Source: Arion vulgaris (Eukaryota > Mollusca > Gastropoda > Stylommatophora > Arionidae). From it: 64,000 nucleotides of DNA. Both the position numbers and the translations under genes were made by a program. Positions 20,036-30,880 of the stretch are shown here, in pieces. Under the pieces are notes generated by a model, which saw only the letters and a list, made by a program, of their open reading frames with translations, was not told the origin of the DNA and searched no databases. The stretch is from positions 124,001 through 188,000 of the forward strand of contig CM036759.1 in the NCBI GenBank assembly GCA_020796225.1. Reading direction: 5' to 3'. Each line of letters opens with the position of its first letter. The stretch's first letter is position 1.

Positions 20036-20374
20036 AATCACGTTCTTTCATATAATTCGACAAAGCCATGATCGTCATTTATTTGAACATTGTTGAAATA
20101 AATTATAAGTAAAATATAAGAAAAATGACTCACCAAAAGAGCTGTACTCGCTCAGACAATATTTTAGACGGTTTATAGATTCAAATTCGAAATATGTGAC
20201 GTCATAACGGTCACATTTCCTGTGTTGGTTGGGTTTTTTATCACAATTCTATTTTCAGACTATTTTCGCACCTTAGCCTGGCTGAAAAATTTTGTTGGAG
20301 GTGACATAGTGTCACCCTCCATATGCTGTCACCGGGCGGTCCGCCCCGCCCTTAGCTACGCCACTGACTACATT

Positions 20375-20600
20375 CGGCAAGCTATCAAAGCGAGCGTGGG
20401 ACAATACAAAACTGACATTGCAGACGAAGATTCAAATATATCGAGCCTGTGAAATTAGTTCTTTACTATATGGCTCAGAAACATGGACAGCCTACTCAAG
20501 ACACGAGAGGAGACTTAACATCTTTCACCTTCGATGTCTCCAAGATTATGAACATCAGGTGGTACGACAAGATACCCAACTTTGCTTTTGTTCACGAAAC
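20375..20600 (+). pseudogene. LINE RT tail, 3' part after hAT-2
   Basis: It continues 16977-17146: KLTLQTKIQIYRACEISSLL, then YGSETWTAYSRHERRLNIFH and LRCLQDYEHQVVRQDT. This is the LLYGSETW motif of the LINE RT tail. A new LINE insert begins at about 20600. Confidence 0.8.
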
Positions 20601-21235
20601 TAATGCCATTGCACTCCGGGCAGACCATAGGTGCTCAGTCTCCCCCAACAGATATTGAAGAGTATGCATACTGATGGTTCCCGTGGCTCGCTGATTAAAC
20701 ACACCTCTCACTCTGCCCTCAGGCATCCAGTTCTACTTGTACAACGGGTAACTCCAAACTGCTTAAATCGCTGGATCGATTTTTGTGTCTTCATCCAACC
20801 GGCAATCACGAAGAGCCAGAAGAACATTCCCCTTATTCATCTTCAACTCCCCAACAATTGATGCTGTTGATGCAAGTCTGTTCGCTCTCTCATTATCCCA
20901 AACACCTGCATGCTTAGGACAACAGATCCACATAAGTTCGGGAGGTTAGAAACTTCTGAAGATGACATCCACTCATCCCAAAATCTGCCCTTTGGATCTT
21001 GTGAAGCATCGACAGAGAGTCAGATACAACAGCCCCAGTAAATGGAGTCCCAGAGAGCCAATGGAGGGCAGCAGTAACGACCTCAATCTCCATCCTCATA
21101 CTGGAAGTAGTTGTTCTGTATGGTCCACTTGGGCTCTGCAACAACCCTACCATGCCCATTAGAACACCAGACTGATTTCTCACCACGATGAACTCAACTC
21201 TGAAGTACTGCAACATACAAACTTGCTTTCAGACA
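20600..21235 (-). mobile_element. RNase H LINE fragment
   Basis: On the minus strand the frame 21216-20914 contains TTTSSMRMEIEVVTAALHWL and AVVSDSLSMLHKIQRADFGM, the second and third acidic RNase H motifs. The first motif is lost at the truncated 5' end, and the C-terminal part is out of frame. It parallels 55940-56700 and 29985-30515. Confidence 0.75.
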
Positions 21236-21462
21236 TGGGCATGCTCAGCAGTAGAAGACTAGACTAAGATGACTAGGGTGTGTAGAAAGTGGACAAATAG
21301 CTGCATACCCCAACAAGTGTTGTTCTGTTAGATTTCGGAAGGGAAGAGGCTCCAAGGCAGACCACTGTTCAGATGTAAGGATTAAGATGCCTGCAAGGCC
21401 TCAATGAAGAAATTTTCTATCAGTCCTAACAAATGGAAAAATGTAGCTGAAGGCCGAGTTAT

Positions 21463-21765
21463 ATGGAAAACAACATTACGCAAAAGTTAAAATTCTCGAA
21501 AGAACTCAAAATCAAAGAAAACTGGCTGATGTTACAAATAAGAAAATTGAGATATTTTGGACATATAAGACATGAAGGGCTGGAGAAGACCATCATGGAA
21601 GGAGGCATACCGGCAAAGAGAAGAAGAGGAAGACCACGGAGAAGATGGATTCAGGATGTAACTGATGGTTTGAACATGACGGTTGCAGAACATCTGGCCT
21701 ATGAAAGAGAGAAATTCCGGAGGACCTTTGTGGGGTGGCAAAGTTCTGCGGCATGACATGCTATT
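21463..21765 (+). pseudogene. LINE RT C-terminal fragment
   Basis: The frame contains ELKIKENWLMLQIRKLRYFG, HIRHEGLEKTIMEGGIPAKR, RRGRPRRRWIQDVTDGLNMT and AYEREKFRRTFVGWQSSAA, then the stop. This is the GH / GKRRRGRPRRRW / DRxxFR order of an endonuclease/RT LINE tail, intact over 97 codons. Upstream domains are absent. Confidence 0.78.
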
Positions 21766-21949
21766 TGAGTATTTGATGATGATAGAGAGAGAACAAGATA
21801 CTGCGAATGAAGAAACACACGACAAATATGCCATTGTGCATCTTTCATCTTCACTCTGTTTGTCTACTCACTTTACTAACAACTCAAGCCTCTATGACAG
21901 TATTTGTTTTAAAATTGAAGTTGGACTTGTACATGACTTCTGATTGGAG

Positions 21950-22690
21950 ATTTATCGCTCGGAGTTATGGTTAGTTGCGGGAATCAAGAAACGAAAAGAA
22001 AATAGCCGTAAATTAACAATATTAACATCTTCTGATAATTTAAATTGATATTTGAGTTTCCATTATTTCATTAAAAAATTTCTTATAAAAATTGGGCAAA
22101 ATAGTGTATTTAAACTACAAATTACTAACGACAGCAGTTCGTTAATATTGTTTCTTAACCGGAAAAAAATTTGAAATCTAAAATCCGGAAGTTGTTGCTC
22201 TGACCTTAAACATCTTCGTGAGGACGGAGAGCGGTTAGTAAGTTAGTAGTAACACCAGATTTTACATGTAAACCACATTACACAAGGTGCACGAAGATAT
22301 TAATGTTACAAAGAGTCGCAGTAAACGAATATGTAATACTATAGTCATCTGCTGCATCCATTTTCATATTTGTTTCTATGCGGCACTTTGCCATAAATAG
22401 TATTTGTTCAACTGCTGTTTCTTTTCGTTAGAATTTATTATTAGTAATATTAGTTAGTTCTAATAACTTTTCTGGCTAGTTTACTTTATTAAACTTTATA
22501 ATTATTAAAACAAAAATTAGTTAACTTGTGAGTTAAGTTGGTTATACACAGTTTGAGTTAAGTTTGTTAAACGATTTGTTCTAAAAGTGTATAGCTCTAG
22601 ATTAGTGTATTATAACTAATCTAATTAGTAATTTGTTACATTTGTAGTATTATTAATTATTATGTTTGTTTTTTTAGAATCAACTTCTGT
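21950..22690. other. AT-rich intergenic stretch
   Basis: No frame or named repeat is recognised. Confidence 0.4.
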
Positions 22691-22890
22691 TGTTATCAGA
22701 CTAGGCTCTCAGGATCATAGCATTCCGGACATGTCCATAAGTGCTCCAATCTCTGCCTCAAAAAATCCAGCAGCGGCCTAACATGCCAGTTCGATGTTGA
22801 TTAATCAGTCTCTTTGCAGATTTGGCATGTTGTTCTTTACGGGCTGCACAAATATTGACACCCATCTCTCTCAGTCTGGTAAGCGAGTGG
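22690..22890 (-). mobile_element. RNase H LINE extreme 3' remnant
   Basis: In reverse complement GCCCGTAAAGAACAACATGC and GAGATTGGAGCACTTATGGA align with 11690-11820 (AGCTCGACAAGAACGCTATG, GAGATCGGAGCACTTATGGA), the C-terminal tail of the RNase H LINE. The rest is decayed. Confidence 0.55.
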
Positions 22891-23285
22891 GACTCGCAAC
22901 CTAAACTCTTGTGTTCGAAAAAGAGCTCAGTGCGTTAAAAATGTCATTTTGGTCTATTGTAGCTTCCTCTGAACATCATCATAGTTTTTCTTGACGTTGT
23001 TTTTGTTTAAATGTATCATTTCTATGAAGAAAGAACCACATCTATTTGCCCTCGTGTGATATTTAGGTTGTGGCAACTGCCTCTCAATGATATTATTGTG
23101 AGACCTAGATTACCAAACATAACATATGCTAGTGTGTGTACACTGCGTTGTTTTGTTGTTGCATATGTATTTTTTTCCTAGTTATGCAAGATCACATGAT
23201 AAACTCTTTGTCTATATCCATTGTACGTTTTGGTTCTTTGTTTACTTGGTCGAACGCTTTCCTCTTAACACATTTTTTCTACAAT

Positions 23286-23910
23286 TCACATAGCCTTGCC
23301 CACTGATTTTGTTCCAAATTGTATTTTGTTTATTGCGAGAAAATGTAAAACCTGATCTCTATAGTTACTACTCATGTGATAGTAAATAAAATATCTGTAG
23401 ATGAATTTATATTCTCCAGAAGGTAGCCTATACCTCCCAACACCAATGATATAAATATGTAATCTCCTCGAACTGATACAGCGGGAATAAAAGCAACTAC
23501 TAACATAATGACACTAACTGGAATAAAACAAACAATATATAAAGTGGAAATCATGACAACCATTTTAGCAGTTTTCTGATTACGACTGGAAACTCTTTTA
23601 CTTTGTTCAGTGTCGACTGTCTGCTGTCTCCATTTTGTATTACTATTTAGTTTCAATAAAAGTAAGGTAGTACAGACAACAATAATTACAAATGCACCAA
23701 AAGGTATACAAAAATTATTGATGATAAGAGTAATCTTCTCAACTTGTTCTCGATTTTCCGTTGACACAATTCCAACAAGAGTTTTGTTTCTCAAGGGAGA
23801 AAACTTTACTTCAAACTGTTGATAATGTAAACTTAAACAGCCGTGAAGAAATTCAGGAATATACAGGACGTAATCACAGCCGTTCTCTTTGGTGTGATGA
23901 TAGTTTTTAT
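23286..23910 (-). pseudogene. Receptor copy A exon 3 (TM4-TM7), disrupted
   Basis: The exon opens in phase with IKTIITPKRTAVITSCIFLN (start of TM4) and meets TAA at about 23840. A lost base at TTTGAAG (expected TTGGAAG) then moves the reading to the long frame VKFSPLRNKTLVGIVSTENR, FCIPFGAFVIIVVCTTLLLL (TM5), SSRNQKTAKMVVMISTLYIV (TM6) and GGIGYLLENINSSTDI (TM7). A further missing T in the run after GATA displaces the TM7 end and cytoplasmic tail (FIYYHMSSNYRDQV), which then runs to TGA at 23286. Copy B has the same T4 run. Confidence 0.85.
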
Positions 23911-24119
23911 CTGTACAAAATAAAATACGTATTTGAATAACATAACTTCTCATTATTTAGGAATAATTATAATATGATAATTGCTGGCACGTTCACATTG
24001 GCTGTATGGCAATGTATGAACAATAAAGTTATTATTTCTTGTTGTGAGTTATTGATTAATGAACCAATATCACAGTGCTTCATACCCACTCTATGTTACA
24101 ACCCCAAAACATGTCATTG

Positions 24120-24450
24120 AATAAGAAACATACACGAAAATAGCAACATGCGTGTGAGATTTCTACGTAAAGTCATCAACAACACAAGCATCGACTGAGT
24201 AACGAATACCAGCATCAGAGAAGAGGTTGGAACAAGACCGAGCTTGAATTATATAGCGAAACAAAGAATGAAGTAGTTTGGCCACTTAGTAAGAATGCGA
24301 ACAGACCAAACTGCCTATGAAGCTTCACAACAGATTATCAGATTTAAGGCGATAGCAAGACCGAGAAAATAGTGGAAAATGAGAATATAACGTAATTGAA
24401 TTATGCCAGGGGACTAAGAAAACCATCACACAAGTCACTAGGCAGCGCAA
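24120..24450 (+). pseudogene. LINE RT C-terminal scrap in intron 2 of copy A
   Basis: The reading MRFLRKVINNTSID followed by SIREEVGTRPSLNYIAKQ and FGHLVRMRTDQTAYEA matches the RT-tail pattern (RFLRK..., I-x-R-EE, GHLVRM). It is degenerate with several stops. Confidence 0.6.
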
Positions 24451-24644
24451 GACAAATATATAAAACCACGACACTGGAGTTAACAACCCGGTAACAGTGT
24501 GCTGACAAAAGAAGACGATCACAGTGCTCTAACCAGATCGATAGATGACCACTCTTCCGCAGAATGTGTAGATATGAATCCTCAACAATGATTCATGTCA
24601 CTTCATAATATATTAAACAAATTATTTTTCATGTACAGTGTGTT

Positions 24645-25015
24645 TTCTTCTTCTCTTCCACCTTTTACTTCTTTATAGAAGTGTTGATGGGGTTAGTGAT
24701 CTTGTGTGTGCTTGTTTTCAAAGCACTTTGTAGCTGATATTCATTTTCGTAAGGATGTTATTGATGTCATCCTCCATCGTTTATGTGGTCTTCCTCTTGC
24801 GTTGTACCTACTACACCTTTTCAATGTGGCTCTCTGTGTAGGCGATACCAGTGCATTCTTGTCAGGTGTCCAAACCATTATTTAATATTCTGTTCTTTTA
24901 TGAATTGCATGACTGGTTTCACATTCAGTCTTTTTCTGATTTCTTCATTTCTAATTTTGTCTCTTATTGTCACACTGCAGCTCTTCTAAGACACCTCATC
25001 TCTGTCGTAATGTAG
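24645..25015 (-). pseudogene. LINE RT C-terminal fragment, first of two
   Basis: It aligns with 25597-25960 in order and orientation (TTCTTCTCTTCCACC, TGGCTCTCTGTG, GGTGTCCAAACCATT, ATTTCTTCATTTCTAATTTT). It is a second truncated copy of the same LINE 3' end, more decayed. Confidence 0.7.
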
Positions 25016-25055
25016 TGTTTGTACAGTGTGTGATTACAAATGTCGCCAAACAGTT

Positions 25056-25057
<2 letters not shown>

Positions 25058-25111
<54 letters not shown>

Positions 25112-25127
25112 TAAATATATATATATA
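25058..25127. repeat. (TA)n microsatellite
   Basis: About 45 bp of pure TA dinucleotides followed by an interrupted TA-rich segment. Confidence 0.95.
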
Positions 25128-25435
25128 TGTATTATAAAACACAGTGTATGTATTGGGCAGCAAAGTCTTAGATTACAAATAAGTAAATGTAATATTACAA
25201 ACCTCGATGATATACATTTTTCATGATAATATGTTTGATATTACATCATCACAAAACACAGACATGTGATAAACTCAGTATCATCGTAATGATCTTTTGA
25301 TTGGAACCGCCCAAAAAGGGCAGCAATGCACAAATATAATCTGACAAATTGCGGATTGTAAAAATGTAGTGCGATTCATATGATGTTACTGTAAACAATG
25401 TTTCAAATGACGTTGTACCCATTTGTCGCCGAGAC

Positions 25436-25590
25436 TCGCAATGTTGCAAAATATTAACACCACTGCGACCTACACGGCATGTCGTAAGATGAAACTGAGG
25501 TAGGGCTCTTTGAAAGTTACAATAGTAAATAAAAAACTTCTCAGACATTGGCTGTGCTGGCCTATGTGTAGGTGCATATCTATATATATC
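25436..25590 (+). mobile_element. Interspersed repeat IR-1, truncated copy
   Basis: It contains ACCACTGCGACCTACACGGC, ATGTCGTAAGATGAAACTGA, GTAAATAAAAAACTTCTCAG and CTATGTGTAGGTGCAT in IR-1 order. The distal third is missing. Confidence 0.65.
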
Positions 25591-26335
25591 TTCTTCTCTT
25601 CCACCATTTACTTCTTTATAGAAGTGTGGGGTGTGAAACGTAGTGATCTTGTGTGTGCTTTTTTTAAGGCACTTTGTAAGCTGATATTCATGTTCGTAAA
25701 GCTGTTCTTGATCCCTCGCTCCATCTTTTGCGTCTTCATCTTGCCTTGTATTCATTAAACTTTTTCTGTGTGGCTCTCTGTGGTAGGCGATACCAGGCAT
25801 TCTGGTCAGGTGTCCAAACCATTTAATCTGTTGTTCTTTTATGAATTGCATAACTGGTTTCACATCCAGTCTCCTTCTGATTTCTTCATTTCTAATTTTG
25901 TCTCTTAGTGTCACACCTTTAGCTCTTCTAAGACACCTCATCTCTGTCGTTATGATTTTCCGCTCATTAACTGCTGTTATTGGCCATGTTTAACACTGGT
26001 TACATAGTGTTGGCCAGAAAATCGTTCTTATGAGATTTGCTTTAGTTGTTAGCGGTATCTCTTTATGTGACAACAGTGGTGTTAACTGTCTCAGTACTTG
26101 GTTAGCTTATGTGCAACGATTGCTGATTTCGCTATCGATACTTCCATCTGCTGTGAAAATTGCTCCTAAGTATTTGGCCTCAATTGTTTGTTTTATGTCT
26201 ACGTTCTGGAGTTTTATTGTAAGGCTTTCTGGTTGTCTACTTATTCGTAAATTTATATATATGTTTGTGTGTGATACATGTTCTCCAAAAGTAGAAACTC
26301 TTTGTTGTAAAGTATTAACATAAATCAATGTAACT
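25590..26335 (-). pseudogene. LINE RT tail in intron 2 of copy A
   Basis: From the right: frame 26328-26107 has IKLQNVDIKQTIEAKYLGAI and FTADGSIDSEISNRC (the LG-x-x-F-T-A-D-GS motif). Then 25941-25570 has MRCLRRAKGVTLRDKIRNEE, IRRRLDVKPVMQFIKEQQ and IKWFGHLTRMPGIAYHR. They are consecutive parts of one LINE tail with a break between. The end at 25590 meets the IR-1 copy. Confidence 0.75.
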
Positions 26336-26589
26336 GTTACTGTTACACTATTTACACATTATGTAACATCGTAAGAAAGTAGATAACATACATATAGCAA
26401 AATATCACATTGTTACAATATGTAGTATTTAATAACATCAAAATATATTATGATAAATAAACATTATAACAAAAGAAAATACAACAACGCACTTACACGT
26501 TGAAACTATTAAAACATGTGCTGTATTAATTGTTGTACAAGTCGTGGACGTAATTTTATAAAACATAGAATACGATTTACATGACCCAC

Positions 26590-26804
26590 CTGTAAAGGAA
26601 TAGTTATACACAGACATCTCTCCAACATGATCATTGCTGTAATACAACTGCTGACTCGCGTGAAACAAAAATGTGTCATTCCTGACGTCAGGTACAAGAT
26701 CTCCAAAGGTTCGAAAGTTAAATCTGCTTCCACGACTGCAGGTGTAAGCCAAAAGCAACTACATACCATAGTAATAAGACTGCCTAGGTCAGAAATTGAC
26801 AAGC
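26590..26804 (-). CDS. Receptor copy A exon 2 (TM2-TM3)
   Basis: Open for 71 codons: LSISDLGSLITMVCSCFWLT (TM2 with the L-SISDL motif), a loop, then MTHFCFTRVSSCITAMIMLE (TM3) and ERCLCITIPLQ in place of the DRY box. This is a familiar form in molluscan chemosensory receptors. Acceptor and donor both fit, and the exon has no defect. No counterpart is found in copy B. Confidence 0.85.
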
Positions 26805-26904
26805 CTAAAAAAAATGTTTGAGTTAGTACTGTTTCACAAATTCATTGAACAAGAAAAAGAAAAAGAGTATATAAATATATATATATAAATATATATCAGT
26901 ATAT

Positions 26905-27545
26905 ATATTTCTTTCTATTCTCCAATCATGTTTGGCCTCACAGAGTGAAGATAAGAAGAGATTTCTAGAACGGACTTTCGTGTGCACTTCATAAACAGTG
27001 TCTTTCGTCCCTTCTGTTTTCTCTGAGATCCACTTATTACATAGCCGGTATTTTGCATTGTATCCACTGTATCCGAGTAACACTGCTCATTGAGGCGCAC
27101 TGTCTGTTCGAAATTTGCTTATGTCTATGAACCATTTAATTTGTTGTTTCTTGAAGAAGTTCATTACTGATGGTACTCACATTATTCCTGATGTCATCAT
27201 TTCTAATCGTTCTTCATCTTGATAATCCCAGCATTCTGCGACGACACGACAGGTCTGTAGTGACGAATTTTCTTCTATCATGTAATCTTATGTTTGCTGA
27301 AAAAATACTATTTAGGTATTTATAGTCTTTGTGACGTGTTTTAATTGGTGTCTGTTCACAGAGGAAATGTTTTCCTCTCTAGCGAATGTCATTGCTTCGG
27401 TTTTGTTGATGTTTATTTGCATATTGTAGTAATTGCTTGTTAGGTGAAGTCTGTTAATGTGTTGATGTTTATCTGTCGTTGATATGGTTGTCTGATCGAG
27501 GGCCAAAATAAATTCATTTAAGTTTTTCAATCTTTTTTCTTTTAC
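26905..27545 (-). pseudogene. LINE RT fragment in intron 1 of copy A
   Basis: The minus reading LALDQTTISTTDKHQHINRL with YYNMQININKTEAMTF is the segment just after the RT YADD box (x-NMxINxxKTxxM). Then comes RRKFVTTDLSCRRMLGL and, at the 3' end, KDTVYEVHTKVRSRNLF as in the remnant at 1600. Several stops. Confidence 0.7.
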
Positions 27546-27779
27546 TGGTATGGAAAGAAAGAAAGGTATTATATATATCTATCTGTATATATTGACAAAT
27601 ACATGATATTTTTCCTTTTGTTTTTGGATATATCTGACAAAACAACAGCATAAATACACACAAAAACATTAAAAAACCAACACGATACACACATGATTGA
27701 TATTAGCTTGATGTAAATGTGTACAAGTAAATGTCAAGATTAAAGAATCACAAAGGGAAAGCACTGGAGCCAATGAATA

Positions 27780-28110
27780 TGATAAATAAATAGATAGTAA
27801 ACAGGTATTAAAGAATTTGGAAACAAATAATTGACCAAACACAGGATTCAAACCACCAACTATTGTTTCTTAGCACTCCCGCTATCATTGTTCTATCCAG
27901 TTTGACATGATTTACTGTTTTCTGTATTGGACGCTATTTGAAAGAAACTACCACCAAATATCGCTATTTTTGTAAATAGCTAGTTGGCTGTGCTCCTAAA
28001 TTGCTCGTCGTCAGGGCTAGGCAATGGGTGCCGTATGTAATAAATGGTTCAAATTATGCGTTTAGCAAATTGTTTTTCCCACATGACTTTAATAGTTGTT
28101 TACTCTCTTT
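27780..28110. mobile_element. Fold-back element (copy 3)
   Basis: The left arm, with AAATAAATAGATAGTAAACA and GACCAAACACAGGATTCAAA, is mirrored by AAATGGTTCAAATTATGCGT, TAGCAAATTGTTTTTCCCA and TGTTTACTCTCTTTTTAC on the right. The inside carries GGGCTAGGCAATGGGTGCC, an A-box-like counterpart to the loop of copy 1. It is longer than the other copies, with extra sequence in the loop. Confidence 0.55.
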
Positions 28111-28365
28111 TTACTTCAGGAGACAAACTGGAAAAATATGCAGAAGATGAATGTCCTGGTCTACGGGTCTCTAGGAGTCTAGCTTGAACAATGAACTCAC
28201 GTTGTAATCATCAAATCACATACTGCCAGCAGTGATGGTTCCGCAAATTGTTGATGTTGATCACACGAAGAAAATGAGAATACAAACAAACAAAACACAT
28301 ATATAGACAAAGTGTCCAAGTCTATTTAGTCCTGTATAATGAACATACAATATCACAATATAATT

Positions 28366-28500
28366 GAGAGATGTGATAGCATAGTGGTTATCAAGCATAA
28401 GGTTGAGGTTCAATTTCCTTGTGGGAGTATAATTTTGTTCTTACCTAGACTCTTAGCTAGTCCCATCCTCAATTGGGTACCAGACATGCACTGGGAAGAA
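28366..28500 (+). mobile_element. tRNA-derived SINE head (second family)
   Basis: TAGCATAGTGG (A box) and GGTTCAATTTCC (B box) lie about 35 bp apart and are followed by CTCAATTGGGTACCAGACAT and GCACTGGGAAG. A similar body, CTCAACTGGGACCAGACATG, recurs at about 63131 in the noisy end region. The 3' end is unclear. Confidence 0.55.
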
Positions 28501-28649
28501 AAGGTGGATATGTATAGTTCATCACTTCTTCGTCTTCTTCTTTGGCTGTCACACTGCTACCGAGTTGTTGATCAGTGTTGTTGTTTTCTGTTTTTGTCTT
28601 GCGCTGTTCTGGTGGCTTGGGTGATTGTTATTTTGCTTTTTGACAGGAT

Positions 28650-28890
28650 TCTGCTATGCCATCTAACCATATTTTCGTGGTCTTCCTCTCGCCTTCTTTC
28701 CTGATGTTCTGTTGTAGAATACTTTGTATAATGTGGAGTATGGATGCATGCTTACTAAGTGGCCAAACCACTTCATTCTTTATTTCTCAATGTAATTCAA
28801 GCAAGGTTCTGTGCCAACTGTGTTTCTTATGCTGATGTTGGTGACTGTTTTTTATGGTGTTGTTGGTAACTTTTCGCAGGCAGAACATTT
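28650..28890 (-). pseudogene. LINE RT C-terminal scrap
   Basis: The minus reading NEVVWPLSKHASILHIIQ with EGERKTTKIWLDGIAESCQK resembles the WFGHLxRM ... GRPRKxW pattern. Strongly degenerate. Confidence 0.5.
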
Positions 28891-29299
28891 CACGTGTAGT
28901 TATTTTGTGTGACTGCACTTTGCGCGTTGATCACTACGATGATAAATTAACAATACGAGCCTAACACCGTAGTCCCCAATATATTTTATGCTATGTATAT
29001 CGTTCCAACAATAAAGTTCCTTCAATTTTCTAATTAACTCATACATATTAGAGATCTTTCAAAATAAATGTAGATGATTAAGAATGCAGTAAATACTATG
29101 GCCAAATACTTTATCAAATAAAAAGCGTTAATAGTAATATATTCATCAAACGAAAGAGTCATTAAGGTATCATGCTACAGGCGATCAGGTCAGTACAGCG
29201 TGAAGAAAGGGATTTTTCCAATTCATCATGTTATGATAGTATTGCATCTCTACAATCGAATTACGCGAAGTATTTGTATTTGTGATCACGATAGAAAAT

Positions 29300-29730
29300 G
29301 TCTACAATTGTCTTTATTTGGTCCCTAGATGCAGTTCCAGACACGACGGGCAGGACATATGGATCGAATGCCAGATTGCAGAATACCCATACGACTCTTT
29401 AATGGTGAGCTGCATAGCGGTAAACGCTCAGAGGGAGGGCAGAAAAAGGATTCAAAATACACTCAAGAACTCGATGAAATCATTTGGCATAGGTGTCAAC
29501 AACTGGGAGAATGTTGCTCAAGACAGATCATCTAGACGCACACTTCTTCGACACGGTTCCTCGGCCTGAGAGGCAGGTAGAACAGCACGGAAGGAACAAA
29601 AACCTCAAAATAGAAAGGCAGTAAAACTTCCGACAGGTGCAAGTATATCTTGCACACACTGTACAAGAACATCCCAAGCCCGTATCGGGCTCACTAGTCA
29701 TCTACGCACACACGGACAAACATAACGCAA
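29300..29730 (+). pseudogene. LINE C-terminus with terminal C2H2 finger
   Basis: One frame reads AGHMDRMPDCRIPIRLFNGE and LHSGKRSEGGQKKDSKYTQE, the other KNSMKSFGIGVNNWENVAQD and RSSRRTLLRHGSSA, so at least one shift lies between. Further on, SCTHCTRTSQARIGLTSHLR with THGQT before the stop is the zinc-finger end of this LINE group. It lies within intron 1 of copy A in antisense to the receptor. Confidence 0.78.
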
Positions 29731-29779
29731 CTACATTCCCATGGATTTAAATTTGTTTGGTCAACATCACCCGTGATGG

Positions 29780-29970
29780 ACGAGCATCAGATACAGTGTA
29801 TGTGTATACATTTCGAAAGATAGAAGTGAATTGGGCACGCATATCGTCTGCTATGATATACTATGGTGGGTACGAGATGGAAAAGAAGGTCTACGTGTTC
29901 AACCGAAACTTGTGGATAGATAATTAAAAGAATGGTTTGAATAATTGATGGACTGGCAGAACGGCAGAAA
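29780..29970 (+). pseudogene. LINE tail shared by intron 1 of copies A and B
   Basis: GAATTGGGCACGCATATCGT and GTTCAACCGAAACTTG pair with 55770-55860 (GAATTGGGCAAGTATGTC, GTTCAACGGAAACTGG). The reading IELGKYVFARHIS in copy B is the RT-tail GH motif. In both copies the RNase H LINE follows at once. Confidence 0.55.
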
Positions 29971-29984
29971 TAGAAATATCATAT

Positions 29985-30515
29985 TGGTTATTGGTTACTA
30001 AACTGACGTCATTTCACTCAGGGCAGACCCATATGAACTTAGTCTCCCCCAACAAATATCGAAGAGTATGCATACTGATGGTTTCTGTGAGGGTGATTAA
30101 ACACACCTCTCACTCTGCCCCTAAGGCATCCAATTCTACTTGAACAACGGGTAACTCCAAACTGACTGAATCGTTTGATCGATTCAACATCGATTTTAGT
30201 GTCTTCATCCAACAGACAGTCGCAAAGAGACTAACAAACATCCCCCTTATACATCTTCAACTCCCCAACAAGCGATGCTGTTGATGTAAGACTGCCCGCT
30301 CTCTCATGACCGTAAAGACCCGCATGCCCAGGACAGTATATCCACGTAAGTCTCTGGAGGTTAGAAACTTCTATAGACGACATCCACTCATATCAAAACC
30401 TGCCATTCTGCATTTTGTGAAGCATCAACTGAGAGTCAGATACAACAATAGCCCCAGTAAATGAAGTCCCAGAGAACCAATGGAGGGCAGCAGTAAATGC
30501 CTCAAACCAAAGCAG
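29985..30515 (-). mobile_element. RNase H LINE in intron 1 of receptor copy A
   Basis: It starts at its 3' end with TTGGTTACTAAACTGACGTC and follows 55945-56500 of copy B closely (GGAGGTTAGAAACTTCTATA, GGAGGGCAGCAGTAAATGCC). It covers the C-terminal half of RNase H and the tail, and its 5' truncation is at about 30515. Stops are frequent. Confidence 0.8.
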
Positions 30516-30702
30516 AAAAATCTTATGTAAAGACTATATATCAAACTGGACATAACGAGCTACATATATAGATATATAGTATATATATATAACACAAAAC
30601 AAATATGGATGTGAAGAGAGATGCCAAATACATATAAAACACATAAAATATTAACTAAATAGCACACATTAAAATGACAAATATAATCGTTATAACAATT
30701 AC

Positions 30703-30880
30703 CTAAGAGACTGATGTTCACGGAATCTATGAAGCCTTGCTTCACAAAACATATTATGTTTATGATGTTTGTAACGATACCAAATATATTAAGTATCTGA
30801 CACACTATACTGTAACTAAACCATGTGAAAATCAGTATTGCTTGATCACTTGATCCAAAAATGGTTTCAAATGATGTCAT
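30703..30880 (-). CDS. Receptor copy A exon 1 (N-terminus, TM1)
   Basis: It starts at ATG 30880 (MTSFETIFGSSDQ) and runs through the hydrophobic TM1 block with ILNIFGIVTNIINIICFVKQ, where the GxxxN pattern marks TM1. It ends SVNISLLG with the Gly codon split by the intron. The donor GTAATT follows at 30702. The same exon is recognisable in copy B at 57494-57319. Confidence 0.82.

Larger units (their letters stand above)
17147..20366 (-). mobile_element. hAT DNA transposon (hAT-2) with expanded transposase
   Basis: Ends CACTGGCGTAGCTA and TAGCTACGCCACTG form a hAT-type inverted pair (one mismatch). They are bordered by a perfect 8-bp duplication ACTACATT (17139-17146 and 20367-20374). Total length is 3220 bp. 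It carries a ZMYM1-like transposase on the minus strand in two pieces separated by a 53-bp minisatellite, plus a helicase-like scrap and a perfect hairpin near its right end. It sits inside a LINE RT tail. Confidence 0.92.
23286..30880 (-). pseudogene. Chemosensory-type GPCR gene, copy A (3 exons)
   Basis: Three separated minus-strand blocks splice into one rhodopsin-like receptor of the gastropod chemosensory type: exon 1 30880-30703, exon 2 26804-26590, exon 3 23910-23286. Splice sites fit: TTAG|GTAATT with TTTTTTTTAG|GC (phase 1), and TTACAG|GTGGGT with TTTTGTACAG|ATA (phase 0). The joined product would be about 335 residues with seven membrane segments, normal for the family. It would act as a G-protein-coupled receptor in the plasma membrane of sensory cells. 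Exon 3 carries an in-frame TAA and two single-base losses, so as written it is a pseudogene; both losses are in or next to homopolymers and could be base-calling faults. Introns of 3.9 and 2.7 kb are packed with LINE ends. Confidence 0.8.

Noticed and set aside
25249..25941. 230-codon minus frame as one gene
   Set aside because: Its first part is a LINE RT tail. The rest runs through IR-1 antisense and unrelated sequence.
28339..28704. 121-codon plus frame as a gene
   Set aside because: It starts in a tRNA-like SINE head and continues into the antisense of a LINE tail.
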